From: CAYRGY01 sp964424075
GTDB lineage: Bacteria; Patescibacteriota; Gracilibacteria; UBA1369
Assembly: GCA_964424075.1 (NCBI GenBank)
Contig: CAYRGY010000001.1
Location: 1 to 64,000 of the forward strand
Length of the DNA: 64,000 nt
Reading direction: 5' to 3'
Below are positions 7,614 through 17,808 of this stretch, one piece after another. A model generated the notes under the pieces. That model was given only the letters and a program-made list of their open reading frames with translations, was not told the origin of the DNA and searched no databases. Each line of letters starts with the position of its first letter. Position 1 is the stretch's first letter. The position numbers were made by a program, and so were the translations under genes.

Positions 7614-8887
7614 TGAAACTCAAGCTAACTATCAAAAATTTAACCGTTAAGCCGTTACGCAATATTTTGACTGTTTTCGCAATAACTATAAGCATTGCTG
7701 CTCTCACACTTTTTGCCGCACTTAATCAGGCTGTTACTGAATTTGTCTTTACCAGTGTCAATTCTCAACACCCCCTCAATCAATTAACCGTCAGTCCTCA
7801 AGGACAAATTATCGGCTATTTAAATCCACTGGATTCATTTGAAGTAAAGTCACTGACCAATGAGCAAATTACAGCACTAGCTAAAATTCCGCATGTTGAA
7901 AATGTCTACCCTCAAAACTCCATCAGCGGAATATCTTCCCTGCAGGTCAATCTGTTAGGTCAATGGTTTCAAACCGATTCACTTATTTTCGGCTTACCTT
8001 TTGAAATTTTTGACAATCCAAAATTCACGGCTAATCAATGGTCAGCGCAGACAAAGCCAATCCCCATCGTGCTATCTTCCCAACTACTTGATCTCTATAA
8101 CTTTTCATTCGCCTCTATTAATAATGTGCCCAATCTTCAACCTGAAAACCTAGTCGGCACCAAAGTAAAAATTCTGCTCAACAAATCAACCTTTATTAAT
8201 ATTCAAGAGAATCAGGAGCATCCGGCCTTGGATGCAGAAATTGTGGGCTTTTCGGATAAAGTTAAACTGATTGGCATCACAATTCCCTCCGACACTATTG
8301 AACAAATCAAATCTGAATATCTGAATCAAGATGAACAAAACTTTTTGAATGCCTATCTAACCATCGACAGTCAAAAGAATATCGACCAAGTATCAGACTC
8401 ACTAAAAAGGATGAAGCTTGATGTCACTTCATTTAATGACAATTTCAACAGCATCAATAATTATTTCCGAGTATTTAGCATCACATTATCTATCATCAGC
8501 ATCACTATATTATTACTAACCGCCTTGATGATCGGTAATACATTCGCCGCCAATCTAAATGAAAGAGTGAAAGATATCGGAATCTTACGCGCTTTGGGCA
8601 CAACCAAATCTGATATTGCACAATTATTTTTATTGGAATCCGGCTTACTGGGAATTATCGGAGGAATTTTCGGCTATGCCATCGCTTGGCTAATCTCCAT
8701 AGTTTTAAACAGTTATTTACAAATAATAGTAGCGGATCTGGTTAATAAACCTGATAACTTCTTCCAATTTGGATTAATCCAATTCATTATTATAATAGCC
8801 TTCTCTATTCTTCTGAGCTTGCTGGCTGCCTTTATCCCCGCTCGTAAAGCCGCACAACTTGAACCACTCAAAGCTATTTATAAATAG
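7613..8887 (+). CDS. FtsX/MacB-type ABC permease
   Basis: 424 residues with MacB topology: one transmembrane helix near residues 16-38, a large extracytoplasmic domain of about 240 residues, then three helices, with the FtsX core motif ERVKDIGILRALGTTKSDI between helices 2 and 3 and the ending PARKAAQLEPLKAIYK. These proteins work as mechanotransmitters driven by the ATPase encoded just upstream. As this cell type should have no outer membrane, export of peptides, or control of a surface process, is more likely than LolCDE-type lipoprotein transfer (inference). Confidence 0.88.
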   Translation: MKLKLTIKNLTVKPLRNILTVFAITISIAALTLFAALNQAVTEFVFTSVNSQHPLNQLTVSPQGQIIGYLNPLDSFEVKSLTNEQITALAKIPHVENVYPQNSISGISSLQVNLLGQWFQTDSLIFGLPFEIFDNPKFTANQWSAQTKPIPIVLSSQLLDLYNFSFASINNVPNLQPENLVGTKVKILLNKSTFINIQENQEHPALDAEIVGFSDKVKLIGITIPSDTIEQIKSEYLNQDEQNFLNAYLTIDSQKNIDQVSDSLKRMKLDVTSFNDNFNSINNYFRVFSITLSIISITILLLTALMIGNTFAANLNERVKDIGILRALGTTKSDIAQLFLLESGLLGIIGGIFGYAIAWLISIVLNSYLQIIVADLVNKPDNFFQFGLIQFIIIIAFSILLSLLAAFIPARKAAQLEPLKAIYK

Positions 8888-8922
8888 AACAATAAGCCTG
8901 TCAATTCAAAATGCTTTTATAT

Positions 8923-8951
8923 TTGACAGACTGGACTCTTCTAATTAATAT
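8923..8951 (+). promoter_or_regulatory. rpoB promoter
   Basis: Perfect -35 TTGACA (8923-8928), 17-bp spacer, -10 TAATAT (8946-8951). The -35 lies in the right arm of a perfect 7-bp inverted repeat, CTGTCAA/TTGACAG (8898-8904 and 8923-8929), which may be a terminator remnant or operator. The predicted start near 8958 leaves a leader of about 119 nt. Confidence 0.65.
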
Positions 8952-8976
8952 CCGAATGCTGTGCGCTTTCTACCTA

Positions 8977-9046
8977 TAGTTGCGATTGTGTTGCGAATGA
9001 AGGCAACTACACATTATTACAAAGCCAAAAATTACCCGCTTTGTAA
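8977..9046 (+). promoter_or_regulatory. Structured rpoB leader with two hairpins
   Basis: Two successive perfect inverted repeats lie between the promoter and rpoB: TAGTTGC/GCAACTA (8977-8983 with 9003-9009) and the 9-bp TTACAAAGC/GCTTTGTAA (9017-9025 with 9038-9046, 12-nt loop). Neither is followed by a T-run, so simple terminators are unlikely. A regulatory leader is inferred. Confidence 0.45.
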
Positions 9047-9076
9047 GCGTTAATATATCCTTCAGCATTTTACAAT

Positions 9077-12000
9077 ATGGCAAAATCACCCTCCCCCAAG
9101 AAATCTTCCAATACTAAGAAAAAAGTAACCGCTACTAAGACTAAAGCGACCAAGACGAAAAAAGAGTCGACTAAAGTTTCCAAAAAGACAACTGCTAAAC
9201 AAGCACCGGCAAAAAAAACTGCTTCAGATAAAAAAGCAGCCCCGGTGAAAAATACGCAGAAAAAAGCTCCTCAAAAAGAGACTACTAAAACTACGGTTAA
9301 AAAAACTGAGGTCAAAAAGGCTGCCCCCAAAACTAAAGCTGAGCCCAAGGCTAAAAAGGTAACTAGCAACAAACCATCAACCGCTGCGGCTGCTGAAGGC
9401 ATTTATCAGCTTCTCCCCAAGGAAAACATTGTGATGAAGGAAACTAGTAATCGTAAGTTTTTCAATGAGAGAATTGACAAAGATATTGTCCTTCCTGATT
9501 TAATTGAAATCCAACTTGATTCATATCGTTTGTTTTTGGAAGAAGGGATTCGTGAATTACTTGATGAAGTAACTCCTATTACTGACTTTTCTAATAAAAA
9601 AATTGAATTACACTTTTTGGAGCATTCCATTGATGAGCCAAAATATGATCCATCAATTTGTAGTACCAAGAATTTAACCTATGAAGCACCGCTCAAAGTT
9701 CATGTGCAATTAATTAATAAGGAAACAGGTGAAATTAAAGAACAAGATGTTTATCTAGGTGCCATTCCTCTAATGACTACCAAAGGAACATTCATTGTTA
9801 ACGGTATTGAAAGAGTGGTAGTATCACAAATTGTCAGATCACCCGGTGTTTTCTTCTCTGAGAATCCTACTGCGCCCGGAATGCATACGGCCAAAATTAT
9901 CCCCAAACGTGGTGCTTGGCTGGAAATCGAAACTGACAAAAAAGGGCTCATTTCCGTCAAAATAGATCGCAAGCGCAAGATTCCCATCACAGCTTTGATT
10001 CGTGTTTTCGGTTATCCAACCGACGAAAAAATTCAAAATCTGTTTGCCGATCAAATTGATTCGCCTGAACGCGATTTCATCTTAAAAACTTTAGAAAAAG
10101 ATCCGGCCAAAACTCTTGAAGATGCTTATCAAAGTATTTATCGCAAAATCAGACCCGGCGATTTAGCCACACCTGAAAATGCCAAGGCTCTGATTCAATC
10201 CATGTTTTTCGATCACAAGAAATATGATATGGGGCCTGTTGCTCGCTATAAACTAAATAAGCGTTTCAACTTAGATTTGGAAAATACAAAAGAAAATCAT
10301 GTTTTCCAACCAAGTGATTTAATTCACATTCTAAGACATCTAATTAGGCTTAATAACAGGCAAGAAAAAACTGATGATATCGACCATCTTTCTAATCGTC
10401 GTGTCAGACCGGTTGGAGAATTGGTTCAACAAAAATTCCGCGTTGGTTTACTCCGCACTGATCGTATTGCCAAGGACCGTATGACAGTAATGGATCTGGA
10501 AACCGTAACGCCAACTCAACTTATTAACTCACGTCCGATAACTGCAGCTCTCCGTGAATTTTTTGCCAGCTCACAGCTTTCTCAATTTATGGATCAAACC
10601 AATCCCCTTTCAGAATTGGCCCATAAACGCAGACTTTCAGCTATGGGACCAGGTGGACTTTCACGTGAACGCGCTTCCTTTGATGTTCGTGACGTACATC
10701 CTTCACATTTCGGAAGAATCTGTCCGATTGCCACACCGGAAGGCCCCAATATTGGTCTAGTCGTTCACTTGGCAACTTATGCTCGCGTCAATAAATACGG
10801 TTTCATTGAAACTCCGTATCGTAAGATGAATGAGTCTATTGATATTGATAAAGCAAAAGAACTGATCGGTCGTAAGATTCGACGAGACTTGGAAGATCCC
10901 AAGACAGGGAAAGTGTTACTCAAACAAGGTGAAACTATAACTGATAAAGTGATCGAAAAAGCCAAAAAACTTGGCTATAAAGAACTACTTGTCCACAAAC
11001 ATTCATCTGATGATGTACGCTATTATGCTGCCGATGAAGAAGATGATTTGGTAATTGCCCAAGTAAATACTGATCTTGATGACAAGAAACAAATTATTGC
11101 ACCGCTGGTTTCAGCCAGAGTGAAAGGTGAACCGGAACTTGTTTCCGCCAAAACTATTACTCATATCGACATCTCCCCGAAACAAATTATTTCTGAAACA
11201 ACTTCATTAATCCCCTTCCTTGAACATGATGATAATACACGTGCTTCCATGGGGTCAAACATGCAACGTCAAGCTGTTTCGTTAATATCACCGACTGCAC
11301 CGATTGTCGGTACCGGTATGGAAGAAATTGTTGCCAAGAGCTCAGGCCAATGTTACCTGGCAGAAGACAATGGAACAGTTTCCTATGTCGATGCCGATGA
11401 AATCACTATCATTTATGACAATGGTAAGAAGGTTACTTATAATCTACACACTTATCAAAGATCCAATCAATCTACCTGTATCCACCAAAGAGCCAAAATT
11501 AACAAAGGACAAAGAGTAACTCGTGGTGATGTACTTTCAGACGGACCAGCTATTGAAAATGGTGAGCTGGCTCTGGGAAGAAATGTTCTAGTAGCCTATA
11601 TGGCTTGGAAAGGTTACAACTATGAAGACGCCGTCATCGTTTCTGATCGCGTCGTGAAAGATGGATATTTTGATTCAATTCATATTGAATCATTTACTAT
11701 GGATGTTCGTGACACTAAGTTAGGACCCGAAATTGTAACTCGAGATATTCCTAATGTGGGTGAAGCCAGACTAAAAGATTTGGATGAAAATGGAATCGTT
11801 CGCATCGGAGCTTCAGTTCGTGAAGGAGATATCTTAGTTGGAAAAATTACTCCTAAAGGTGAAACCGAGCTTTCTGCTGAAGAAAGACTACTACGCGCAA
11901 TTTTTGGAGACAAAGCTCGTGATGTTAAAGACACATCATTAAGACTTCCCGGTGGTGAAGGTGGAAAAGTTGTCAGCGTACAAATTTTCTCTCGCGCCAA

Positions 12001-13192
12001 TGGTGACGAACTTTCAACGGGTGTTAATCAACAGATTCAAGTAAACGTAGCACAGACCAGAAAAGTATCCATTGGTGATAAAGTTGCCGGTCGCCACGGA
12101 AATAAAGGTATTATTTCAACTATTGTACCGGCAGAAAACATGCCTTTCCTTCCGGACGGAACACCAGTCGACATCATCTTGAATCCGCTGGGTGTTAACT
12201 CCCGTATGAATATCGGTCAGATTTTCGAAGCACATATCGGCTGGGCCGCCAAAGAACTTGGCTTCACTGTCGCCTCACCCGTTCTGAATGGAATCAGTTA
12301 CGAAAAAATCGTCGAATTACTCAAAGAAGCTAATTTACCCGAAGACGGAAAAGTACAATTATTTGATGGAATGACCGGTGAACCTTTTGATCATAAATCC
12401 ACAGTGGGAATATCCTACATCTTGAAACTTTCTCACTTAGTAGAAGACAAAATCCATGCTCGTTCCGTCGGTCCTTACTCACTTGTCACTCAACAACCTC
12501 TTGGTGGTAAGGCTCAACATGGTGGACAGAGATTCGGAGAAATGGAGGTGTGGGCTCTGGAAGCTTATGGTGCTGCTCATACACTTCAAGAAATGTTAAC
12601 AATTAAGTCAGATGATGTTTATGGACGTGCCAAAGCATACGAATCAATTGTTAAAGATGAACCGATTAAGAAACCTAAAACTCCGGAATCATTCAATGTC
12701 TTGATTAAAGAATTACAAAGTTTGGGCTTGGCTGTAAATTTCACCAGCTCAGAAGACGTTGATATAAACAGTACCTATGTAGGTAATCCGGAATTGGATG
12801 AGCAAAAACTAATGATTACAGACGGTGAAGAAGATGCAGAAAAAACAAGTGACTCTGAAGTTTCTCTAACCAAGGATATCAGCGATGAATTGTCAGATGA
12901 AGCTATAGCAGACGAAAGTGTGGAACACGAAGTTCCAGGTGTTGTTGTGATTACAGATCAGGAATCTGAAGATATAGAAGAAAGTGAAATAAAAGAAGGT
13001 GGCGATCCCGAAGACTTAATTGATTTCGCCCAAATGGATGCGGAAATTGAAAAATTGGAGGATCTCGATGCTCCGGATGAAGAATTGGCTGAGCTGGAAA
13101 TGTCAGGAGAAACTCCTGAAGATGATCTTCCCGTTACTATCGAAGAGCCAAAAAAGGCAAAAGGCATCAAGAATGACGAAGATTCCAAATAA
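9077..13192 (+). CDS. rpoB: RNA polymerase beta subunit with basic N-tail and acidic C-tail
   Basis: 1371 residues. The conserved enzyme runs from about residue 107 to 1230, with the rifampicin-pocket region (LSQFMDQTNPLSEL, then HKRRLSAMGPGGLSRERA), GDKVAGRHGNKGI and the C-terminal clamp segment GGKAQHGGQRFGEMEVWALE. It is preceded by about 105 residues made almost only of Lys, Ala, Thr, Pro and Ser, and followed by about 130 residues rich in Asp/Glu ending DEDSK. ATG 9077 is the only start close to the promoter leader; an internal Met at residue 120 would remove the basic tail. Followed after 29 nt by ssb, not directly by rpoC. The usual upstream L11-L1-L10-L12 genes are absent. Confidence 0.97.
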   Translation: MAKSPSPKKSSNTKKKVTATKTKATKTKKESTKVSKKTTAKQAPAKKTASDKKAAPVKNTQKKAPQKETTKTTVKKTEVKKAAPKTKAEPKAKKVTSNKPSTAAAAEGIYQLLPKENIVMKETSNRKFFNERIDKDIVLPDLIEIQLDSYRLFLEEGIRELLDEVTPITDFSNKKIELHFLEHSIDEPKYDPSICSTKNLTYEAPLKVHVQLINKETGEIKEQDVYLGAIPLMTTKGTFIVNGIERVVVSQIVRSPGVFFSENPTAPGMHTAKIIPKRGAWLEIETDKKGLISVKIDRKRKIPITALIRVFGYPTDEKIQNLFADQIDSPERDFILKTLEKDPAKTLEDAYQSIYRKIRPGDLATPENAKALIQSMFFDHKKYDMGPVARYKLNKRFNLDLENTKENHVFQPSDLIHILRHLIRLNNRQEKTDDIDHLSNRRVRPVGELVQQKFRVGLLRTDRIAKDRMTVMDLETVTPTQLINSRPITAALREFFASSQLSQFMDQTNPLSELAHKRRLSAMGPGGLSRERASFDVRDVHPSHFGRICPIATPEGPNIGLVVHLATYARVNKYGFIETPYRKMNESIDIDKAKELIGRKIRRDLEDPKTGKVLLKQGETITDKVIEKAKKLGYKELLVHKHSSDDVRYYAADEEDDLVIAQVNTDLDDKKQIIAPLVSARVKGEPELVSAKTITHIDISPKQIISETTSLIPFLEHDDNTRASMGSNMQRQAVSLISPTAPIVGTGMEEIVAKSSGQCYLAEDNGTVSYVDADEITIIYDNGKKVTYNLHTYQRSNQSTCIHQRAKINKGQRVTRGDVLSDGPAIENGELALGRNVLVAYMAWKGYNYEDAVIVSDRVVKDGYFDSIHIESFTMDVRDTKLGPEIVTRDIPNVGEARLKDLDENGIVRIGASVREGDILVGKITPKGETELSAEERLLRAIFGDKARDVKDTSLRLPGGEGGKVVSVQIFSRANGDELSTGVNQQIQVNVAQTRKVSIGDKVAGRHGNKGIISTIVPAENMPFLPDGTPVDIILNPLGVNSRMNIGQIFEAHIGWAAKELGFTVASPVLNGISYEKIVELLKEANLPEDGKVQLFDGMTGEPFDHKSTVGISYILKLSHLVEDKIHARSVGPYSLVTQQPLGGKAQHGGQRFGEMEVWALEAYGAAHTLQEMLTIKSDDVYGRAKAYESIVKDEPIKKPKTPESFNVLIKELQSLGLAVNFTSSEDVDINSTYVGNPELDEQKLMITDGEEDAEKTSDSEVSLTKDISDELSDEAIADESVEHEVPGVVVITDQESEDIEESEIKEGGDPEDLIDFAQMDAEIEKLEDLDAPDEELAELEMSGETPEDDLPVTIEEPKKAKGIKNDEDSK

Positions 13193-13221
13193 TCAACAAT
13201 CGACTTAATAACCCCTAAACC

Positions 13222-13764
13222 ATGAGAAGCGTAAACAAAGTAATTTTGATTGGAAATCTAACCCGTGATCCGGAAATGCGTCAGACGCCCAGCGGACAAG
13301 CAGTATGCACATTTTCAATTGCTACCAATCGTGAATGGGTAACCAAAGAAAGTCAAAAACATTCATTAACTGAATACCATGACCTCGTTGCCTGGGCTAG
13401 ACTGGCAGAAATCTGTAGCGAACATTTAAAAAAAGGAAAACTGATTTACGTTGAAGGTTATCTTAAAACCAGAAGCTGGGATACTCCTGAAGGCGTGAGA
13501 AAGTTTAAAACTGAAATAGTTGTACAAGATCTAATCATGCTGGATCGCCGCGAAGGTAAAAGCTTTTCACAAGATGACAGTTATATACCGGAAGAGGAAT
13601 ATACAAACGATGGACCAGAGACAACTAATACAGTCTCAACAGAAAGCAACGACAATTCTTCCATTGACTCAGCTGTAGCTGAAAACAATAGCCAACAACC
13701 TGCTGAGAAAGCAGATCAAGATAAAGACAAGAAAGTCGACATCGAAAGCGATTTGGGATTATAG
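13222..13764 (+). CDS. ssb: Single-stranded DNA-binding protein
   Basis: 180 residues. The OB-fold covers about residues 1-112 (MRSVNKVILIGNLTRDPE, ATNREW, YVEGYLKTRSWDTPEG). A disordered tail rich in Asn, Ser, Glu and Asp follows. The tail ends DIESDLGL instead of the common DDDIPF tip that docks partner proteins, although it keeps acidic residues before hydrophobic ones. Coats single-stranded DNA in replication and repair. Unusually it lies between rpoB and rpoC, same strand, with gaps of 29 and 44 nt and no visible promoter or terminator, so it should be co-transcribed with RNA polymerase genes. Confidence 0.95.
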   Translation: MRSVNKVILIGNLTRDPEMRQTPSGQAVCTFSIATNREWVTKESQKHSLTEYHDLVAWARLAEICSEHLKKGKLIYVEGYLKTRSWDTPEGVRKFKTEIVVQDLIMLDRREGKSFSQDDSYIPEEEYTNDGPETTNTVSTESNDNSSIDSAVAENNSQQPAEKADQDKDKKVDIESDLGL

Positions 13765-13808
13765 GCAAATATAAGTGGAACAATAATCAAGAAAATAACA
13801 CACTCTCT

Positions 13809-16800
13809 ATGAACAATATGGCAACACACCATAAGCAAAGAAAGAACAATGACTATTTTGACAACATTTCTGTATCGGTAGCATCACCGGAAGAAATTAT
13901 GTCTTGGTCATATGGTGAGGTCAAAAAACCGGAAACTATCAATTACCGCACACAAAAACCGGAAAGAGATGGTCTTTTCTGCGAAAGAATCTTCGGACCT
14001 ACCAAAAACTATGAATGCTATTGTGGAAAATATAAAAGAATTCGTTACAAAGGTGTGATTTGTGAGAAATGTGGAGTTGAAGTCACTCACTCGTCTGTTC
14101 GCCGTAATAGAATGGGCCACATTAAATTGGCCGTACCGGTAACACATATTTGGTTCCTCCGCTCTACACCAAGTCGTATTGGACTTTTGCTAGACCTTCC
14201 AATTAAAGCAATTGAACAAGTTGTTTATTTTGCAGCCTATATCATTACTGAAGTTGATGAAAAATCCAAAGAAGAAACTTTGGAACAACTAAAAGAAGAA
14301 TTTAAAAATTTGAAGAAAAAAACTCAGGATAATGCAAAGCAAAAAATAGCTGAAGCCGGAAAATCCAAGCAAAACATAGAAAAACTGGAAAAAGAATATG
14401 CACATAAACTGGATGAGCTAGATAGTCAATTTCAACAAAATAAAGATCAACTGGAGGATGTCCAGGTGACCAAAATTTATTCTGAGCTGGAATATCGTGA
14501 ATTATCCACCAAGTTCGGACAAATTTTTAAAGCCAGTATCGGAGCTGAAGCTATTCGTCATATAATACAAAATCTTGACCTAGCTAAGTTGATTGAAGAT
14601 TTACAAACTGAAATGAAAAAGGCCTCCGGTCAAAAGCAAAAGAAGATTATTAAGAGATTAAAATTGGCAGGGTCTCTCCTTAAAGCTGATATCAAACCTG
14701 AATGGATGGTGATGACAGTTTTACCGGTTATTCCGCCCGACCTTCGTCCAATGGTTCAACTAGACGGTGGCCGTTATGCGGCATCTGATCTTAATGATCT
14801 ATACCGCAGAGTCATCAACAGAAATAATCGTTTAAAGAGACTGATTGCCATTGGTGCTCCGGAAGTTATTGCCAGAAATGAGAAACGTATGCTGCAAGAA
14901 GCGGTTGATACCCTGCTTAATAACAGCGCCCGACAAGGAAAAACTGTTTTCAACTCTGGTGACAAACGTAAGCTGCGCTCGCTATCAGACATGCTTAAAG
15001 GTAAACAAGGACGCTTTCGTCAAAACTTACTTGGTAAACGTGTCGACTATTCAGGCCGTTCCGTAATTGTGGTTGGACCTCAACTTAATTTGAATCAATG
15101 CGGACTTCCCAAAACCATGGCTATGGAACTTTTCAAACCATTTGTTATTGGAAGACTGATTAGAGATGGTCTCGCTCATAATATTAAAAGTGCTGAAAAG
15201 CTTATTCAATCGGGAGAAAGAGCAGTTTGGGATATTCTCGAAGAAGTCACCAGCAATCGTTATGTACTATTAAATCGTGCTCCCACCTTACACCGTTTGG
15301 GTATTCAAGCCTTCAAGCCAAAATTGATAGAAGGTAAAGCTATTCAAATACATCCTCTAGTTTGTGTAGCTTTTAATGCGGACTTTGATGGTGACCAGAT
15401 GGCTGTCCATGTACCTTTATCAAAACATGCTCAAGAAGAAGCACGCATTTTGATCTCTTCCAACCAAAACCTAATTAAACCGTCTGCCGGTGAACCGATT
15501 GTTACTCCAACTCAGGACATGGTGCTAGGATGCTACTATTTGACCAAAGAAACACCTGGCAAACCGGGAGAAGGTATGGCTTTTGCTGATATTAATGAAG
15601 CAATTCTAGCTTGGAAATTAAATTACCTTCATTTGCAGGCTAAAATTAAGGCCAAAATAGAAGGTGCAATAATTGAAACCACTTTAGGAAGAATGATTTT
15701 CAATAGCTTCCGACCAAGTGAATTATCTTACTACAATGAAACTATTGGTAAGAAGCAATTATCCTCTCTTCTCAATGACAGTTTCCTATTGGCTGGTGCA
15801 GCTAAAACTGCACACTTAGTTGATCACTTAAAACGCATCGGTTTTGAATTTGCCACTTATTCCGGACTTTCTATTGGTGCTTCAGACATGATTATTCCTG
15901 AAGACAAAGGTAAGATCATTCAAGAAGCAAACAAAGTGATTAAAACAGTCAACACACTATATCAACATGGTTTAATCACAGATAATGAACGTTATCTGCA
16001 AACAATTAAGATTTGGAGTCAGGCTAAAGCAGATGTTACCAAATCAATGATTGCCGGCATAGATCCCGAGAATGATCTTCACTATATGATCAACTCCGGC
16101 GCTCGTGGTAACTGGGGGCAAATTACTCAGCTTTGCGGAATGAGAGGGAATGTAGCCAATCCGGCTGGTAAAACTATTGAGCTTCCTATTCAATCCAATC
16201 TTAAAGAAGGACTTTCCATTTTAGAATACTTCATTGCTACGCATGGTGGACGTAAAGGTAAATCAGATACCGCGCTTAAAACTGCTGAAGCGGGTCACTT
16301 AACTCGTCGTTTAGTAGATTCCGTTCAAGATGTAATTATCCGGGAAATTGATTGCGGCTCCAAGGAAGTACACACTATTACCAGAGAAGAAAGTGAACGC
16401 ATAGGTGAAAAACTGGAGAATAGAATTTATGGTCGCACTCTGGCCAGCGATTTAATTGATCCCAAAACTGGTGAAATTATCAGTGAAAAAGATGTCACCA
16501 TTGACCGTGGTCTACTTAACAAGATTAACGAATTAAACATCAACGAAATTAAAGTCCGTTCAGTAATCACCTGTAAGACCAAAGGAGGAATTTGTACCAA
16601 ATGTTACGGACTCGATCTGGGAACAAATCTAAGTGTGGAAATTGGAACAGCAGTAGGTATCATTGCCGCTCAATCCATTGGTGAGCCGGGAACTCAGCTA
16701 ACCATGCGTACTTTCCACATGGGTGGTGTTGCCAGTGCTGAAGGGGATATTACTCAAGGTTTATCACGTGTTGAAGAACTTTTCGAAGCTCGAGCACCAA

Positions 16801-17717
16801 AATTCCCTGCTGTGATGAGTGAGCTTGATGGAGTCATTACCATTCATCATAAAGGACAATTGACTGAGATTTCAGTTAAAACCGAGGATCCGGTGCAAAA
16901 AACTTATGAATTCGGATCTGATTTCGAACCTACTGTTCGCAAAGGAGATACAGTGAAAGAAAAAGAAATTATTGCCCGTTCCACCAAATCTAAAAACCAT
17001 ATCCGTTCTGAATATAATGCTAAAATTACTGAAATAACTCCTTATAGCATATCTATTAAGAGTACTACTAATATTGAGCATAAATATAAGATTCCATTTG
17101 GAAAAATTATCAAAGTTACCAATGGAGATAAAGTAAAGAAAGGACAAGCCTTAACTTCCGGTCACTTGAATTTGAGACAATTGATTGAATTGACTGACGT
17201 CTATCCAGTTCTCAAATACATTGTTTCTGAAGTTCAAAGTATTTATGCATCACAAGGTCAGACCATTAATGATAAACATATTGAGATTATTGCCCGTCAG
17301 ATGTTATCCAAAATCAGAATTATTGATCCGGGTGATTCTGCACTTTTGTCAGGCGAAATCTCTAACATTCTGGAAATCGAAAACATTAACGAAGAACTTG
17401 AAAAAGCAGGTAAAAAGAAAGCCATTTTTGAAAGACTATTGCTTGGCTTGACTAGAATTTCTCTTTATACCGACAGCTGGTTATCAGCAGCTTCCTTCCA
17501 GGAAACAATCAGAGTACTGGTTGAAGCTTCAACAACAAAGCGCATTGATAATCTTGAAGGACTCAAAGAAAATGTCATTATTGGTAAATTAATTCCGGCC
17601 GGAGAAACCTATAGAAAGAAGATTTCCGAAGAACCGACAACCATTTCTGTCATTGCCAATCAAGACGACGAATATCAAAAATATGCGGCTGAATCTAAAA
17701 ACTTCCCGATACTATAA
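13809..17717 (+). CDS. rpoC: RNA polymerase beta' subunit
   Basis: 1302 residues. The N-terminal zinc site has four Cys (CYCGKY and CEKCGVEV region, about residues 70-95), the catalytic loop is NADFDGDQMAVHVPLS, and the second zinc site combines DCGS with CKTKGGICTKCYG. The bridge-helix/trigger-loop region contains TAEAGHLTRRLVD and RTFHMGG. A coiled-coil stretch of about 75 Lys/Glu-rich residues lies near residues 155-230 in the clamp. Standard separate beta' subunit, not fused to beta. It may start at ATG 13809 or three codons later at MATHHK. No terminator follows; a promoter for rpsL lies just downstream. Confidence 0.97.
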   Translation: MNNMATHHKQRKNNDYFDNISVSVASPEEIMSWSYGEVKKPETINYRTQKPERDGLFCERIFGPTKNYECYCGKYKRIRYKGVICEKCGVEVTHSSVRRNRMGHIKLAVPVTHIWFLRSTPSRIGLLLDLPIKAIEQVVYFAAYIITEVDEKSKEETLEQLKEEFKNLKKKTQDNAKQKIAEAGKSKQNIEKLEKEYAHKLDELDSQFQQNKDQLEDVQVTKIYSELEYRELSTKFGQIFKASIGAEAIRHIIQNLDLAKLIEDLQTEMKKASGQKQKKIIKRLKLAGSLLKADIKPEWMVMTVLPVIPPDLRPMVQLDGGRYAASDLNDLYRRVINRNNRLKRLIAIGAPEVIARNEKRMLQEAVDTLLNNSARQGKTVFNSGDKRKLRSLSDMLKGKQGRFRQNLLGKRVDYSGRSVIVVGPQLNLNQCGLPKTMAMELFKPFVIGRLIRDGLAHNIKSAEKLIQSGERAVWDILEEVTSNRYVLLNRAPTLHRLGIQAFKPKLIEGKAIQIHPLVCVAFNADFDGDQMAVHVPLSKHAQEEARILISSNQNLIKPSAGEPIVTPTQDMVLGCYYLTKETPGKPGEGMAFADINEAILAWKLNYLHLQAKIKAKIEGAIIETTLGRMIFNSFRPSELSYYNETIGKKQLSSLLNDSFLLAGAAKTAHLVDHLKRIGFEFATYSGLSIGASDMIIPEDKGKIIQEANKVIKTVNTLYQHGLITDNERYLQTIKIWSQAKADVTKSMIAGIDPENDLHYMINSGARGNWGQITQLCGMRGNVANPAGKTIELPIQSNLKEGLSILEYFIATHGGRKGKSDTALKTAEAGHLTRRLVDSVQDVIIREIDCGSKEVHTITREESERIGEKLENRIYGRTLASDLIDPKTGEIISEKDVTIDRGLLNKINELNINEIKVRSVITCKTKGGICTKCYGLDLGTNLSVEIGTAVGIIAAQSIGEPGTQLTMRTFHMGGVASAEGDITQGLSRVEELFEARAPKFPAVMSELDGVITIHHKGQLTEISVKTEDPVQKTYEFGSDFEPTVRKGDTVKEKEIIARSTKSKNHIRSEYNAKITEITPYSISIKSTTNIEHKYKIPFGKIIKVTNGDKVKKGQALTSGHLNLRQLIELTDVYPVLKYIVSEVQSIYASQGQTINDKHIEIIARQMLSKIRIIDPGDSALLSGEISNILEIENINEELEKAGKKKAIFERLLLGLTRISLYTDSWLSAASFQETIRVLVEASTTKRIDNLEGLKENVIIGKLIPAGETYRKKISEEPTTISVIANQDDEYQKYAAESKNFPIL

Positions 17718-17724
17718 AAAAATC

Positions 17725-17753
17725 TTGCGAAGTCATGCAAGCTTATGTAGACT
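17725..17753 (+). promoter_or_regulatory. rpsL-rpsG promoter
   Basis: TTGCGA (17725-17730), 17 bp, TAGACT (17748-17753). Same layout and similar hexamers as the tuf (TTGCAA/TAATAT) and infA (TTGCAA/TAGAAT) promoters. It begins 8 nt after the rpoC stop. Confidence 0.5.
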
Positions 17754-17808
17754 AACATGGCTTCAATTAGACAACATTAATAACTAATTGTAAACACCAC
17801 TCAAAACT

